Positions 9,002-17,560 of a DNA stretch of 64,000 bases are shown one piece after another. Below the pieces are notes generated by a model. The model saw only the letters and a program-made list of their open reading frames with translations, did no database searches and was not told where the DNA came from. The DNA lies in contig NZ_PNXY01000006.1 of NCBI RefSeq assembly GCF_002879865.1, positions 62,001 through 126,000 on the forward strand, read 5' to 3'. The translations under genes and the position numbers were made by a program. Each line of letters opens with the position of its first letter. Within the stretch, counting starts at the first letter, position 1. Source of the DNA: Paraburkholderia rhynchosiae (GTDB lineage: Bacteria > Pseudomonadota > Gammaproteobacteria > Burkholderiales > Burkholderiaceae).

Positions 9002-10750
9002 TCAGGCTTGAGCCACCCGTTTGAGCGCAGCCTGCACTTCTTCCGGTTCGAACGAAGCCAGCACATCGGCCACCGGCTTCTCCAACGTCTTCAGGTGCGA
9101 GCGCAAGACTTCCTGCTTGACCAGCAGCAATTGACTCGGATGCATCGAAAACTCGGTGAGGCCCATGCCGAGCAATAAGCGCGTCAACGTCGGATCGCCC
9201 GCCATCTCGCCGCAGACCGACACAGGCACGCCCGCCCGCTTCGCCTCGCGCAGCGTGAAAGCGATCAGATGCAGCACCGCCGGATGCAGCGGGTCGTACA
9301 GATGCGCGACCGAATTGTCCGCGCGGTCGATGGCCAGCGTGTACTGGATCAGATCGTTGGTGCCGATCGACAGAAAATCGAGCCGCTTGAGAAAGAGCGG
9401 CAACGCAATCGCGGCAGCCGGAATCTCAATCATCGCGCCGACCTGCACGTTCGAATCGTAGGCCATTCCGGCGTCGTCCAGCTGACGCTTGGCTTCGCGG
9501 ATCAGATCGAGCGTTTGATCGATCTCCTGCGCGTGCGCGAGCATCGGCACCAGAATCTTTACCTTGCCGAAGGCCGATGCGCGAAGAATCGCGCGCAATT
9601 GCGTCAGGAACATCTGCGGCTCGGACAGGCTCCAGCGAATCGCCCTGAGCCCCAAGGCCGGGTTCGACGCGGATTCATAACCATCGCCACCGCTCATCGA
9701 ATCGAGCGGTTTGTCCGCGCCCACGTCGATCGTACGGATCGTGACCGGCAGACCGTTCATCAACTCGACCGCGCGCCGATAGGCTCCGAACTGTTCCTCC
9801 TCTTCGGGCAAGCGGTGCTTGTGATTCATGAACAGGAACTCGGTGCGGAACAGGCCAACGCCGGTCGCGCCAGCGTCGAGCGCCGCGCGTGCGTCGTCCG
9901 GCAACTCGATGTTCGCGCACAGTTCGATGCGCGTGCCGCACAGCGTTTGCGTCGGCGAAAATTTCAGGCGCTGCAGCTTGCGCTGCTCGAGCGCTTTTTC
10001 GCTCTGCCGATAGGAGTATTCCTCCAGCACGATCGGCGCGGGATCGACGATCACGATGCCATGATCGCCATCGACAATGATCAGGTCGTCCTGGCGAATC
10101 AACGCACTAGCGTGCTGCACACCGACCGCCGCCGGAATGCCCAGGCTGCGCGCGACGATAGCCGTATGCGACGTGCGCCCGCCGAGATCCGTGACGAAAC
10201 CCTGAAACGTTTGCGTTTTGAACTGCATCATGTCGGCCGGCGCGATGTCGTGAGCGACCACGATCATTTCGTCACAAGCGCCGTGCACGCCATCCACCAG
10301 CGCGGCCGATGCACCTGCCAGCGCCTTTAAAACGCGCTCCACCACCTGTTCGATGTCGGCTTTGCGTTCGCGCAGATATTCGTCCTCGATATCGTCGAAA
10401 TGGCGCGACAGCCGTTCGAGCTGTTCCGTCAGCGCCCACTCCACGTTATAGCGACGCGTGCGGATCAGGTCGATGGTTTCCTGAACGAGCATCGCATCGT
10501 TCAGGATCATTGAATGAACGTTGATAAAAGCGCCCATTTCACTGGGCGCATCCGCGGCGAGGTCGGCGCGCAATGCGTCGAGTTCCTGATGCACACGTTG
10601 CTGGGCCGTGCGAAAGCGTTCGACCTCGCCCTCGATCTGGGCGGGTTCGATCAGATAGTGGTCTACGTCAAGTGCAGCCGGGGCGATCAGATAGGCTCGC
10701 CCGATGGCAATACCGCGTGACACGGGAATTCCATGCAGCGTGAAGGACAC
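9002..10750 (-). CDS. ptsI: phosphoenolpyruvate-protein phosphotransferase (PTS enzyme I)
   Basis: About 582 aa. Enzyme I takes phosphate from PEP onto a histidine and passes it to HPr. The phospho-His motif GGRTSHTAIVARSLGIPAAV has its histidine at about residue 195. The C-terminal PEP-binding barrel includes FRTEFLFMN, the TNDLIQYTLA signature and SVCGEMAGDP with the active-site Cys. An ideal AGGAGG lies five bases before GTG 10750 (VSFTLHGIPVSRG). A GTG two codons earlier (10756) overlaps the Shine-Dalgarno and is less likely. It is downstream of ptsH but separated by a strong terminator. Confidence 0.95.
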   Translation of the reverse strand: MSFTLHGIPVSRGIAIGRAYLIAPAALDVDHYLIEPAQIEGEVERFRTAQQRVHQELDALRADLAADAPSEMGAFINVHSMILNDAMLVQETIDLIRTRRYNVEWALTEQLERLSRHFDDIEDEYLRERKADIEQVVERVLKALAGASAALVDGVHGACDEMIVVAHDIAPADMMQFKTQTFQGFVTDLGGRTSHTAIVARSLGIPAAVGVQHASALIRQDDLIIVDGDHGIVIVDPAPIVLEEYSYRQSEKALEQRKLQRLKFSPTQTLCGTRIELCANIELPDDARAALDAGATGVGLFRTEFLFMNHKHRLPEEEEQFGAYRRAVELMNGLPVTIRTIDVGADKPLDSMSGGDGYESASNPALGLRAIRWSLSEPQMFLTQLRAILRASAFGKVKILVPMLAHAQEIDQTLDLIREAKRQLDDAGMAYDSNVQVGAMIEIPAAAIALPLFLKRLDFLSIGTNDLIQYTLAIDRADNSVAHLYDPLHPAVLHLIAFTLREAKRAGVPVSVCGEMAGDPTLTRLLLGMGLTEFSMHPSQLLLVKQEVLRSHLKTLEKPVADVLASFEPEEVQAALKRVAQA

Positions 10751-10815
10751 GCGCACCTCCTCTAGTTGTGTGATGCCGCGGCAAACCGCTGCAATGCTCT
10801 CAGACTGTCGTCGCC

Positions 10816-10821
10816 ATTATA
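10816..10821 (-). promoter_or_regulatory. candidate -10 box for ptsI
   Basis: A TATAAT on the minus strand lies 66 bases upstream of ptsI and downstream of the ptsH terminator. It would let ptsI be transcribed independently. No clear -35 hexamer is seen. Confidence 0.4.
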
Positions 10822-10979
10822 AATTCCATGTGCTCTCGCACGTGTGCCAATCCTATGTGCAGCGCAGCACGAAAGACTGGATCGTAAAAGCTCTGCGACG
10901 ATGCGCGTCAAACTCGTGCTACTCGCTTTGGCATCGATGCATCGCGAGCAAGGTCCGCGCATTGTCACGCGCTAAAAAA

Positions 10980-11003
10980 AACGCCGCGGACAGCCGCGGC
11001 GTT
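10980..11003 (-). terminator. intrinsic terminator after ptsH
   Basis: A 10-bp perfect stem AACGCCGCGG/CCGCGGCGTT with a 4-base loop is followed on the minus strand by eight T residues. It sits 30 bases after the HPr stop, between ptsH and ptsI. Confidence 0.9.
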
Positions 11004-11033
11004 CTCATTCATCGCAATGTCGATCCGCAAGCT

Positions 11034-11302
11034 TACTGGCCCTCGCCGAATTTATCGGCAATCAGTTTCAACAATGCGTCCATCGCTTCTTTTTCATCGG
11101 TGCCTTCGGTTTCAATCAGCACCGTGCTGCCGATACCCGCTGCCAGCATCATCACACCCATGATGCTTTTGGCATTGATACGGCGGCCATTTCGGCTCAT
11201 CCAGATTTCCGCCTGGTAGTTGCCCGCGAGTTGCGTCAACTTGGCCGACGCGCGCGCGTGCAGCCCCAGCTTGTTCACAATAGTCGTTTCCTGTTGCAGC
11301 AT
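11034..11302 (-). CDS. ptsH: HPr family phosphocarrier protein
   Basis: 89 aa. HPr relays phosphate from enzyme I to EIIA. The phosphorylatable His15 is in NKLGLHARASAKL. Ser46 in INAKSIMGVMML is the regulatory site position used by HPr kinase in bacteria that have it. ATG 11302 gives the exact family length. It lies between the EIIA gene (82-base gap) and a terminator, in the conserved order EIIA-HPr-EI. Confidence 0.96.
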
Positions 11303-11383
11303 GTGATGGTCCGAAGCGCGGGTAAATGTTGTTGTGAGAGATGAAACTGCAAACCAGTTGAAATTCGATTGCAATGCGATCGA

Positions 11384-11872
11384 CTACAGCCCCGCCGGCC
11401 CGGTTTTCTGCGCGAGGTCCGCGTCGGCGGGCAACGCGGGCAAACAGTCGCCGGTGACAGTTGCGGCATCGACGGGCGCGGGCGTTGCCGGTCCGATTGC
11501 GTGCACGCCCTTTGTCGCGCCGGCGAGCGCTTTGTCCACCAGCGTGTCGAGCGGCGTTGCGCGATAACAGACGGCGCGTACCAGCATGGGCAAATTAACG
11601 CCGCAGAGCACGCGCACGTTTGGCACTGAGGCAAGCCGCCCCGCGATGTTCGCCGGCGTGGCGCCGAACATGTCGGTGAGCACGAGCGCGCCGTTCTCTT
11701 CCTTCAGACGCTCGATCTCCGACTGTGCGAAGGAAACCATTTGGGCGGGATCGCAGTCCGGCGATACGTCGATCACGCCGATGCGAGCCGGCAAGCCACC
11801 ATAGATATGCGAAATACAGTCGCGCAACGCGGTGGCGAACGGAGCGTGCGCAATGATCAGAATGCCTGCCAT
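11384..11872 (-). CDS. PTS EIIA component, mannose/fructose family
   Basis: 162 aa. The N-terminal motif GILIIAHAPFATAL has the phospho-His at residue 9. VLTDMFGATPANIA and LCGVNLPMLVRAV match the Man-family EIIA fold. The C-terminal 25 residues are an extra Ala/Pro-rich tail. No IIB, IIC or IID gene is nearby, so it more likely acts as a regulatory phosphate acceptor than in sugar transport. ATG 11872 is chosen because it starts the family domain directly. Confidence 0.92.
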   Translation of the reverse strand: MAGILIIAHAPFATALRDCISHIYGGLPARIGVIDVSPDCDPAQMVSFAQSEIERLKEENGALVLTDMFGATPANIAGRLASVPNVRVLCGVNLPMLVRAVCYRATPLDTLVDKALAGATKGVHAIGPATPAPVDAATVTGDCLPALPADADLAQKTGPAGL

Positions 11873-12240
11873 GTCAGCCTTGCTGCAAAAAAACGGCCCC
11901 AAACGTGGATCGGAACCAGTCCGATTCACCAGCGCCCTCGACCGGCCGTGGGCCATGAGAGCCGGGAATGCACCATTTCACAAGCGGGCGGCGGCGCGCG
12001 CACGACGCCGTTCCGGCGTCCGCAAAAACCGCTCGTCACCCGCTCATTCAAGGGTCGACTATCCATGCTGATGGCTCCGTGCGGAGCCCATCGGTATAAA
12101 TCGACGCGGAGAGCGGGCATTGTAGCAGGCCCATTTCCGCGCCAAAGGCGGCCTCTCGCTCCATGCGGACCTGCTGCTTAGCCTGCTGCTTAGCCTGATA
12201 CTCAGTTTGGGGGTCGCGGCTCACATTCAAGGACAGCAGG
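11873..12240. other. 368-base gap between gshB and the EIIA gene
   Basis: No supported gene. It contains a 12-bp triplicate repeat at 12171-12206 and, presumably, the promoter of the PTS genes, though no convincing -35/-10 pair is seen. The apparent small frames have no protein-like features. Confidence 0.4.
12171..12206. repeat. 12-bp tandem repeat, three units
   Basis: CTGCTGCTTAGC occurs twice identically, followed by the diverged unit CTGATACTCAGT. It lies 35 bases downstream of gshB. Confidence 0.75.
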
Positions 12241-13197
12241 TCAGCCCGCCGCGCGCTCGAGTGCGTCGATGAACATGGCCGCGACGTCGAAGCCCGTCTG
12301 ATCCATGATCTCGCGGAAGCACGTCGGGCTCGTCACGTTGACCTCGGTGAGCCAATCGCCGATCGCATCTAGCCCGACGAGTAGCAGACCGCGTGCCGCC
12401 AGCACCGGGGCAAGCGTGTCGGCGATCTTGCGATCATGCGCGGTCAGCGGGCGCGCAACGCCGAGGCCGCCCGCAGCGAGATTGCCGCGCACCTCATTGC
12501 CTTGAGGAATGCGGGCGAGCGAATACGGCACGGCCTCACCGCCGATCAGCAGAATGCGCTTGTCGCCGTCCTTGATCTCTGGGATGAACTTTTGCGCCAT
12601 CACCGAACGCGCGCCGTCGTGGCTCAGCATTTCGATGATCGACCCGAGGTTCATGCCGTCCGCTTTTACGCGAAACACGCCCATGCCGCCCATGCCGTCG
12701 AGCGGCTTGAGAATCACGTCGCCGTGCTGCTCGTGGAATGCGCGCAAGCGGGTCGGGTCGCGCGTAACCAGTGTGGGCGTGACAAATTCCCCGAATTCGC
12801 CGATTGCGAGCTTTTCCGAATGGTCGCGAATCGCCTGCGGCTTGTTGAAGATGCGTGCGCCGGCGCGCTCCGCCAATTCCAGCAGCCACGTGGACGTGAC
12901 GTATTCCATGTCGAATGGCGGGTCTTTACGCATCACCACCGCGCTAAAGCTTTTCAGCGCGCGTGGCGCCGCGCCTTCAGCCGCGTACCAGACGTCGCGC
13001 TGCAGATCACTCACGTCGCCGGTAATCGCAAAGCGCCGCACGTTCGCTTCGACGTCGCCGCCCGTCCACGCCAGATGCTTCGGCTCACACGTGTACAGCG
13101 TATGGCCGCGGCGCGCGGCCTCGGCCATCATTGCGTAAGTGGAGTCTTTGTAGATCTTGAACTGCGTGAGCGGGTCAGCGATGAAAAGAATGTCCAT
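12241..13197 (-). CDS. gshB: glutathione synthetase
   Basis: 318 aa, ATP-grasp enzyme joining gamma-glutamylcysteine and glycine. The N-terminal domain begins MDILFIADPLTQFKIYKDST. The ATP-grasp core has DVILKPLDGMGGMGVFRV around residues 155-172, and the C-terminal LTEVNVTSPTCFREI carries metal and substrate ligands. It is 118 bases downstream of gshA on the same strand, so the glutathione pathway forms one unit leading into the PTS genes. Confidence 0.97.
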   Translation of the reverse strand: MDILFIADPLTQFKIYKDSTYAMMAEAARRGHTLYTCEPKHLAWTGGDVEANVRRFAITGDVSDLQRDVWYAAEGAAPRALKSFSAVVMRKDPPFDMEYVTSTWLLELAERAGARIFNKPQAIRDHSEKLAIGEFGEFVTPTLVTRDPTRLRAFHEQHGDVILKPLDGMGGMGVFRVKADGMNLGSIIEMLSHDGARSVMAQKFIPEIKDGDKRILLIGGEAVPYSLARIPQGNEVRGNLAAGGLGVARPLTAHDRKIADTLAPVLAARGLLLVGLDAIGDWLTEVNVTSPTCFREIMDQTGFDVAAMFIDALERAAG

Positions 13198-13258
13198 GAA
13201 GGTCCCGTTGCGCCCTGCTGGGCCTGGCGTTGATCGTAAATGTCGTCGGTGAAAATGG

Positions 13259-13284
13259 CGCGGGCGGCATGCGCGCCGCCCGCG
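13259..13284. repeat. strong hairpin between gshA and gshB
   Basis: Perfect 10-bp inverted repeat CGCGGGCGGC/GCCGCCCGCG with a 6-base loop lies in the 118-base gap. It is followed on the minus strand only by a weak T run (CCATTTTCACC). It could attenuate gshB expression or stabilise the gshA message. Confidence 0.55.
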
Positions 13285-13315
13285 GCCCGATGTGGCTCGA
13301 TGCGGTTCAGCTCAA

Positions 13316-14605
13316 TTAGACCTGAATGGCTTCGGGGTCGGTCTTTTCCAGTTCGACCGATGCCGCCAGCAGCCCGAGCCGCGCCACCACACCGTACATG
13401 TAGAAGCGGTTCGGCGGCGCCGCGCCGGGCTTCGCGTGTGCATCCGGCAGCGCCGTATGCTCGAAGCCGAGCGGCACGAAGTGCATGCCCGGCGCGTTCA
13501 GATTCTGATCGCGCTCGCGGCTGCCGTGCACCCGGTAGAAACCGCCCACCACGTAGCGGTCGATCATATACACGACCGGCTCGGCCACTTCTTCGCCGAT
13601 GCGCTCGAACGTGTACACGCCTTCCTGCACAATGACGTCGTGCACTTCCAGACCGTCTTTCGTGACCGCCATTTTCGTGCGCTCGCGCTTGGTGAGCGCG
13701 GCCACTTCCGACGCGTCGTGCACCGTCATCACGCCCATGCCGTACGTACCCGCGTCCGACTTGATGACGACATACGGTTTTTCGGAGATGCCGTACTCGC
13801 GGTACTTCCTGGCGATCTTCTTCAATACGCCGTCGATCGCGTCGGCCAGCGCCTGTTCGCCCGTGCGCTCCTGGAAGTCGACGCCTTCCACATGCGCGAA
13901 GTACGGGTTGATCATCCACGGATCGATCTCGACCATCTTCGAGAACTTCTTCGCGACGTCGTCATAGCACGAGAAGTGCGTCGATTTGCGGCGAACGGCC
14001 CAGCCCGCATGCAGCGGCGGCAGCAGGTACTGCTCGTGCAGATTTTCAAGCACGGGCGGAATGCCACCGGACAGATCGTTGTTCAGCAAGATCGAGCACG
14101 GATCGAAATTCTTCAGGCCAAGGCGCCGTTGCGAACGCTCGAGCGGTTCGAGCACGAGCTTCTGGCCGTCGGACAACGCGATGGTGACGGGCCCGTTGAT
14201 GCTTTCGTCGAGCGTGCCGAAACGCACGTTCAAGCCGGCCTGGCGCATGATCGCGGCCAAGCGGGCGACATTTTCGAGGTAGAAGGCGTTGCGCGTGTGG
14301 CGCTCGGGAATCACGAGCAGATTCTTCGCGTCCGGGCAGATTTTTTCGATGGACGCCATGGCGGCCTGCACGGCAAGCGGCAGCACTTCCTGCGGCAGAT
14401 TGTTGAAAGCGCCGGGAAACAGATTGGTGTCGACGGGCGCGAGCTTGAAACCCGCGTTGCGCAGGTCGACCGAACAGTAGAAAGGCGGCGTGTGCTCCTG
14501 CCACTCGAGCCGGAACCAGCGTTCGATAGCGGGAGTAGCGTCGAGGATCTTCCGCTCAAGATCGAGCAGCGGGCCGTTTAACGCCGTAACTAGGTGCGGA
14601 ACCAT
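13316..14605 (-). CDS. gshA: glutamate-cysteine ligase (proteobacterial GshA type)
   Basis: 429 aa. It makes gamma-glutamylcysteine, the first step of glutathione synthesis. The sequence resembles the Acidithiobacillus/beta-proteobacterial type rather than the E. coli type. Examples are NAGFKLAPVDTNLFPGAFNN near residues 50-69, VIPERHTRNAFYLENV near 98-113, and DAGTYGMGVMTVHDASE in the C-terminal half. ATG 14605 gives the standard family length. It heads the gshA-gshB pair. Confidence 0.95.
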   Translation of the reverse strand: MVPHLVTALNGPLLDLERKILDATPAIERWFRLEWQEHTPPFYCSVDLRNAGFKLAPVDTNLFPGAFNNLPQEVLPLAVQAAMASIEKICPDAKNLLVIPERHTRNAFYLENVARLAAIMRQAGLNVRFGTLDESINGPVTIALSDGQKLVLEPLERSQRRLGLKNFDPCSILLNNDLSGGIPPVLENLHEQYLLPPLHAGWAVRRKSTHFSCYDDVAKKFSKMVEIDPWMINPYFAHVEGVDFQERTGEQALADAIDGVLKKIARKYREYGISEKPYVVIKSDAGTYGMGVMTVHDASEVAALTKRERTKMAVTKDGLEVHDVIVQEGVYTFERIGEEVAEPVVYMIDRYVVGGFYRVHGSRERDQNLNAPGMHFVPLGFEHTALPDAHAKPGAAPPNRFYMYGVVARLGLLAASVELEKTDPEAIQV

Positions 14606-14760
14606 TGATCACTCGCAGACTGGAGAAAAAAGATTGTAGAGCAAATGCTTTGCCCATTTGGGGACGCTTTCTCCATTCGCAAGCTAGCCGGAATGCATTG
14701 TCTCTATCGCCATGATAGGCAGGAAAAAGAACTGTTAACAAGATGGCCAGCAAGAAAAAA

Positions 14761-14779
14761 GCCCGCCATAAAGGCGGGC
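14761..14779 (-). terminator. intrinsic terminator after amtB
   Basis: Stem GCCCGCC/GGCGGGC with a 5-base loop is followed on the minus strand by six T residues (14755-14760). It lies about 100 bases after the amtB stop and ends the glnK-amtB transcript. Confidence 0.88.
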
Positions 14780-14875
14780 CAAATCGCTGCGCTTGTTGTT
14801 GCGTGTTCGGGCGTGTTCGTGCTTGTTGGTGCTGATCGAGCCCGGGAGCGCGGGCTCGCCAGACGTTTTCCTGCT

Positions 14876-16375
14876 TTATTCGACGTGTTCGCCGTGCAGG
14901 CTCACGTCCAGGCCTTCGCGTTCTTCCTCTTCCGTTACGCGGATGCCCATCGTCATGTCGATGATCTTCAGCAGGATGAAGCTCACCACGCCGCTGTAGA
15001 CTAGCGTCGTCAGCACGCCCTTGGCTTGCAGCAGGACGCTGCCGTCGAAGCCGCCGATGTCCTTGACCGCGAACACGCCCGTCAGAAGCGCACCCACGAT
15101 GCCGCCGACGCAATGCACACCGAACGCGTCGAGCGAGTCGTCGTAACCGAGCTTGTGCTTGAGCCACGTTGCCGACCAGAAGCAGACCACGCCGGCCACG
15201 ATACCGATCACCAGCGAGCCGAGCGTACCGACGAAGCCCGAAGCCGGCGTAATCGCCACCAGACCCGCCACTGCGCCGGACACAATACCGAGCACGGACG
15301 GCTTACCCTTCGCCGCCCATTCGGCGAACATCCAGGCGAGTGCCGCGGCAGCCGTTGCCACTTGTGTTGCGAACATCGCGAAGCCGGCACGGCCGTCTGC
15401 CGCAACTGCCGAACCCGCGTTGAAGCCGAACCAGCCCACCCACAGCATCGCGCCGCCGATCAGCGTCAGCGTCAGGTTGTGCGGAGCCATCACTTCCTTG
15501 CCGTAGCCGACGCGCTTGCCGAGCACCAGGCAGCAGACCAGACCCGCGATACCGGCGTTGATGTGCACCACCGTGCCGCCCGCGAAGTCGAGAATGCCCG
15601 CGCTGGCCAGCCAGCCGGTCGGTTCCCAGACCATGTGCGCGATCGGCGAGTAGACGATGATCGACCAGAGCGTCATGAACACGAGCATTGCCGAGAACTT
15701 CATACGGTCGGCAAACGCGCCGGTGATCAGCGCCGGCGTGATGATCGCAAACGTCATCTGATAGACGAAGTAGACCGTTTCCGGGATCGTCGGGGCCAGG
15801 TGGCTGACGGTCAGCGTCGTGGCCTTGTCGCCCTTGATGTAGTTCATGCCCGCCATGAAGACGCGCGAGAAGCCGCCGATGAACGAGCCGCCAGGCGTGA
15901 ACGCGATGCTGTAGCCCACCACCGTCCAGATGATCGTCACGAGGCAGGTGATCGCGAAGCTTTGCATCAGCGTCGCGAGAACGTTCTTTTTGCGCACCAT
16001 GCCGCCGTAGAACAGCGCGAGACCCGGGATCGTCATGAACAGCACGAGCGCGGTGGAGGTCAGCATCCAGGCGGTGTCGCCCGAATTGATCTTCGATGAA
16101 TCGACCGAGAACGGCGCGGTCGGTGCGGCCGGCGCGGCCTCCGATGCTGCCGGTGCGGCTGCCGCGGCGCTCGCTGCGGGTGCAGCCGATGCGTCAGCGG
16201 CGGGTGCCGAAGCTGGGGCGGCGGCCGAAGCCTCCGGTGCCGGCGCGCTTGCGGCCGTATCGGAAGCAGCGGCCGAGGCGGCTGCGGGGGCGGAAGCGTC
16301 GTCCGCGAGGGCGGCGCCGATACCGCCCGCGAGCAGCGAACCGGCCATCAGCAAGGACATCAATAATTTGCGCAT
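14876..16375 (-). CDS. amtB: ammonium transporter
   Basis: 499 aa inner-membrane ammonium channel. Residues 1-25 form a signal peptide (MRKLLMSLLMAGSLL, cleavage near ALA-DD). Residues 26-88 are an unusual Ala/Pro/Ser-rich stretch. The eleven-helix Amt core starts near residue 96 (GDTAWMLTSTALVLFMTIPG). Core motifs include FYGGMVRKKN, DFAGGTVVHINAG with the pore histidine, and DAFGVHCVGGIVGA with the second pore histidine. It is gated by the PII protein encoded just upstream (44-base gap). Confidence 0.96.
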   Translation of the reverse strand: MRKLLMSLLMAGSLLAGGIGAALADDASAPAAASAAASDTAASAPAPEASAAAPASAPAADASAAPAASAAAAAPAASEAAPAAPTAPFSVDSSKINSGDTAWMLTSTALVLFMTIPGLALFYGGMVRKKNVLATLMQSFAITCLVTIIWTVVGYSIAFTPGGSFIGGFSRVFMAGMNYIKGDKATTLTVSHLAPTIPETVYFVYQMTFAIITPALITGAFADRMKFSAMLVFMTLWSIIVYSPIAHMVWEPTGWLASAGILDFAGGTVVHINAGIAGLVCCLVLGKRVGYGKEVMAPHNLTLTLIGGAMLWVGWFGFNAGSAVAADGRAGFAMFATQVATAAAALAWMFAEWAAKGKPSVLGIVSGAVAGLVAITPASGFVGTLGSLVIGIVAGVVCFWSATWLKHKLGYDDSLDAFGVHCVGGIVGALLTGVFAVKDIGGFDGSVLLQAKGVLTTLVYSGVVSFILLKIIDMTMGIRVTEEEEREGLDVSLHGEHVE

Positions 16376-16389
16376 CTTTCGTTTCCTCT

Positions 16390-16413
16390 TGTCGCTATCT
16401 GTGTCGCTATCTT
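16390..16413. repeat. 12-bp direct repeat in the glnK-amtB gap
   Basis: TGTCGCTATCTG is followed immediately by TGTCGCTATCTT. The pair fills more than half of the 44-base gap between glnK and amtB. Confidence 0.7.
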
Positions 16414-16419
16414 TTGGTA

Positions 16420-16770
<351 letters not shown>

Positions 16771-16774
16771 TTAG

Positions 16775-16840
16775 TTGCGTAACCCGTTGCGTATCCGTAA
16801 CCCGTTTGTAACCCGTTTGCGTCAACCTGGTTGGTACCTG
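16775..16840. repeat. degenerate 11-bp tandem array, six units, in the glnK leader
   Basis: Units: TTGCGTAACCC, GTTGCGTATCC, GTAACCCGTTT twice (identical), GCGTCAACCTG, GTTGGTACCTG. The array starts 17 bases upstream of glnK. It would lie within the 5' leader if transcription begins at the sigma-54 element at 16908-16923. Confidence 0.75.
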
Positions 16841-16863
16841 TAACCCTTCCGCATGGTCTCGTT

Positions 16864-16892
16864 GCACTGCCCGAAAAAGGCGCCGGCAGTGC
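16864..16892. repeat. inverted repeat in the glnK leader
   Basis: Perfect 8-bp arms GCACTGCC/GGCAGTGC are separated by 13 bases. It lies just downstream of the predicted sigma-54 start site. It could be an operator or an RNA hairpin. Confidence 0.5.
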
Positions 16893-16907
16893 GCGCGGGG
16901 CAGTAAC

Positions 16908-16923
16908 AGCAACTCGCATGCCA
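16908..16923 (-). promoter_or_regulatory. sigma-54 promoter of glnK-amtB
   Basis: The minus strand reads TGGCATGCGAGTTGCT. This fits the sigma-54 form TGGCAC-N5-TTGCW, with GG and GC ten bases apart and one departure from the -24 hexamer. The predicted start is near 16896-16898, giving a leader of about 140 bases before glnK. Regulation by NtrC is the usual partner for this operon. Confidence 0.75.
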
Positions 16924-17102
16924 TGTTGTGTCAGACTGCGTCCAGGCGGGCCTCGCGAAGAGCGCAACCGCCCTTGTCCGGATGGCCAACGTTGGCTCGC
17001 GCAGTGGCGTGGCGCAGGGATCGTTGCTAGAGTGTCCGCAGGATGTGAACGCCGCGGCGCGCACCAAAGGGGCTCATGCCGCGCAGGGCGGCCCCGCGGT
17101 AC

Positions 17103-17117
17103 GCACCAATACGGCGC
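17103..17117. promoter_or_regulatory. imperfect NtrC-like site
   Basis: GCACCAATACGGCGC fits GCAC-N7-GTGC with one mismatch. It is about 205 bases upstream of the predicted glnK start. Confidence 0.35.
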
Positions 17118-17152
17118 ATCGCCCGACGCCAGGCACAGACGTAACGAAACGC

Positions 17153-17167
17153 GCACAATTTTTGTGC
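17153..17167. promoter_or_regulatory. NtrC-like palindrome
   Basis: GCACAATTTTTGTGC is an exact GCAC-N7-GTGC, the core of NtrC enhancer sites. It is about 260 bases upstream of the predicted glnK start and 16 bases before the ubiK start codon. It might therefore also touch ubiK expression. Confidence 0.5.
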
Positions 17168-17182
17168 ACCAAGGGGAACACC

Positions 17183-17440
17183 ATGAAACAACCGAACGAT
17201 GTTTTTAACGACATTCAGGCCCGCATGAGCGAGCTGTTCAAAAACTCGCCGGCCAAAGACGTCGAACGCAATATGAAAGCCATGCTGTCGCAAGGCTTCT
17301 CAAGGCTCGATCTGGTCACGCGCGAGGAATTCGATACCCAGACGCAAGTGCTGGTGCGCACTCGCGCCCGGCTGGAAGAGCTGGAGCGCCGCGTCGCCGA
17401 GCTCGAGCAGAAGCTGCCCGTCACAAGCCAAACCTCCTGA
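17183..17440 (+). CDS. ubiK: ubiquinone biosynthesis accessory factor UbiK family protein
   Basis: 85 aa. It begins MKQPNDVFNDIQARMSELFKN and ends in a coiled coil (ARLEELERRVAELEQKL, about residues 60-77), typical of the former BMFP/YqiC family. UbiK works with UbiJ to assist aerobic ubiquinone synthesis and binds lipids. AAGGGG stands before ATG 17183; longer in-frame readings upstream lack homology. It is divergent from glnK. Confidence 0.9.
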   Translation: MKQPNDVFNDIQARMSELFKNSPAKDVERNMKAMLSQGFSRLDLVTREEFDTQTQVLVRTRARLEELERRVAELEQKLPVTSQTS

Positions 17441-17560
17441 CGCTTCTGCTCGCAGCAGGAGCTGCGTAGAGCTGCACATCACAGGCAAGCGAGCCGTGAC
17501 GTCATCAGCGTATTAGGGGATTCGAGCGCGCCCCCGGCGCGCCGTCCGACGGGAGAAAAC

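Noticed and set aside
12048-12230. 60-codon minus-strand frame in the gshB-EIIA gap
   Set aside because: Its N-terminal repeats (QAKQQAKQQ) are just the 12-bp tandem repeat translated; no protein-like features.
14838-14857. GAGCCCG/CGGGCTC inverted repeat after amtB
   Set aside because: No U-tract follows on the minus strand, and a much better terminator lies downstream at 14761-14779.
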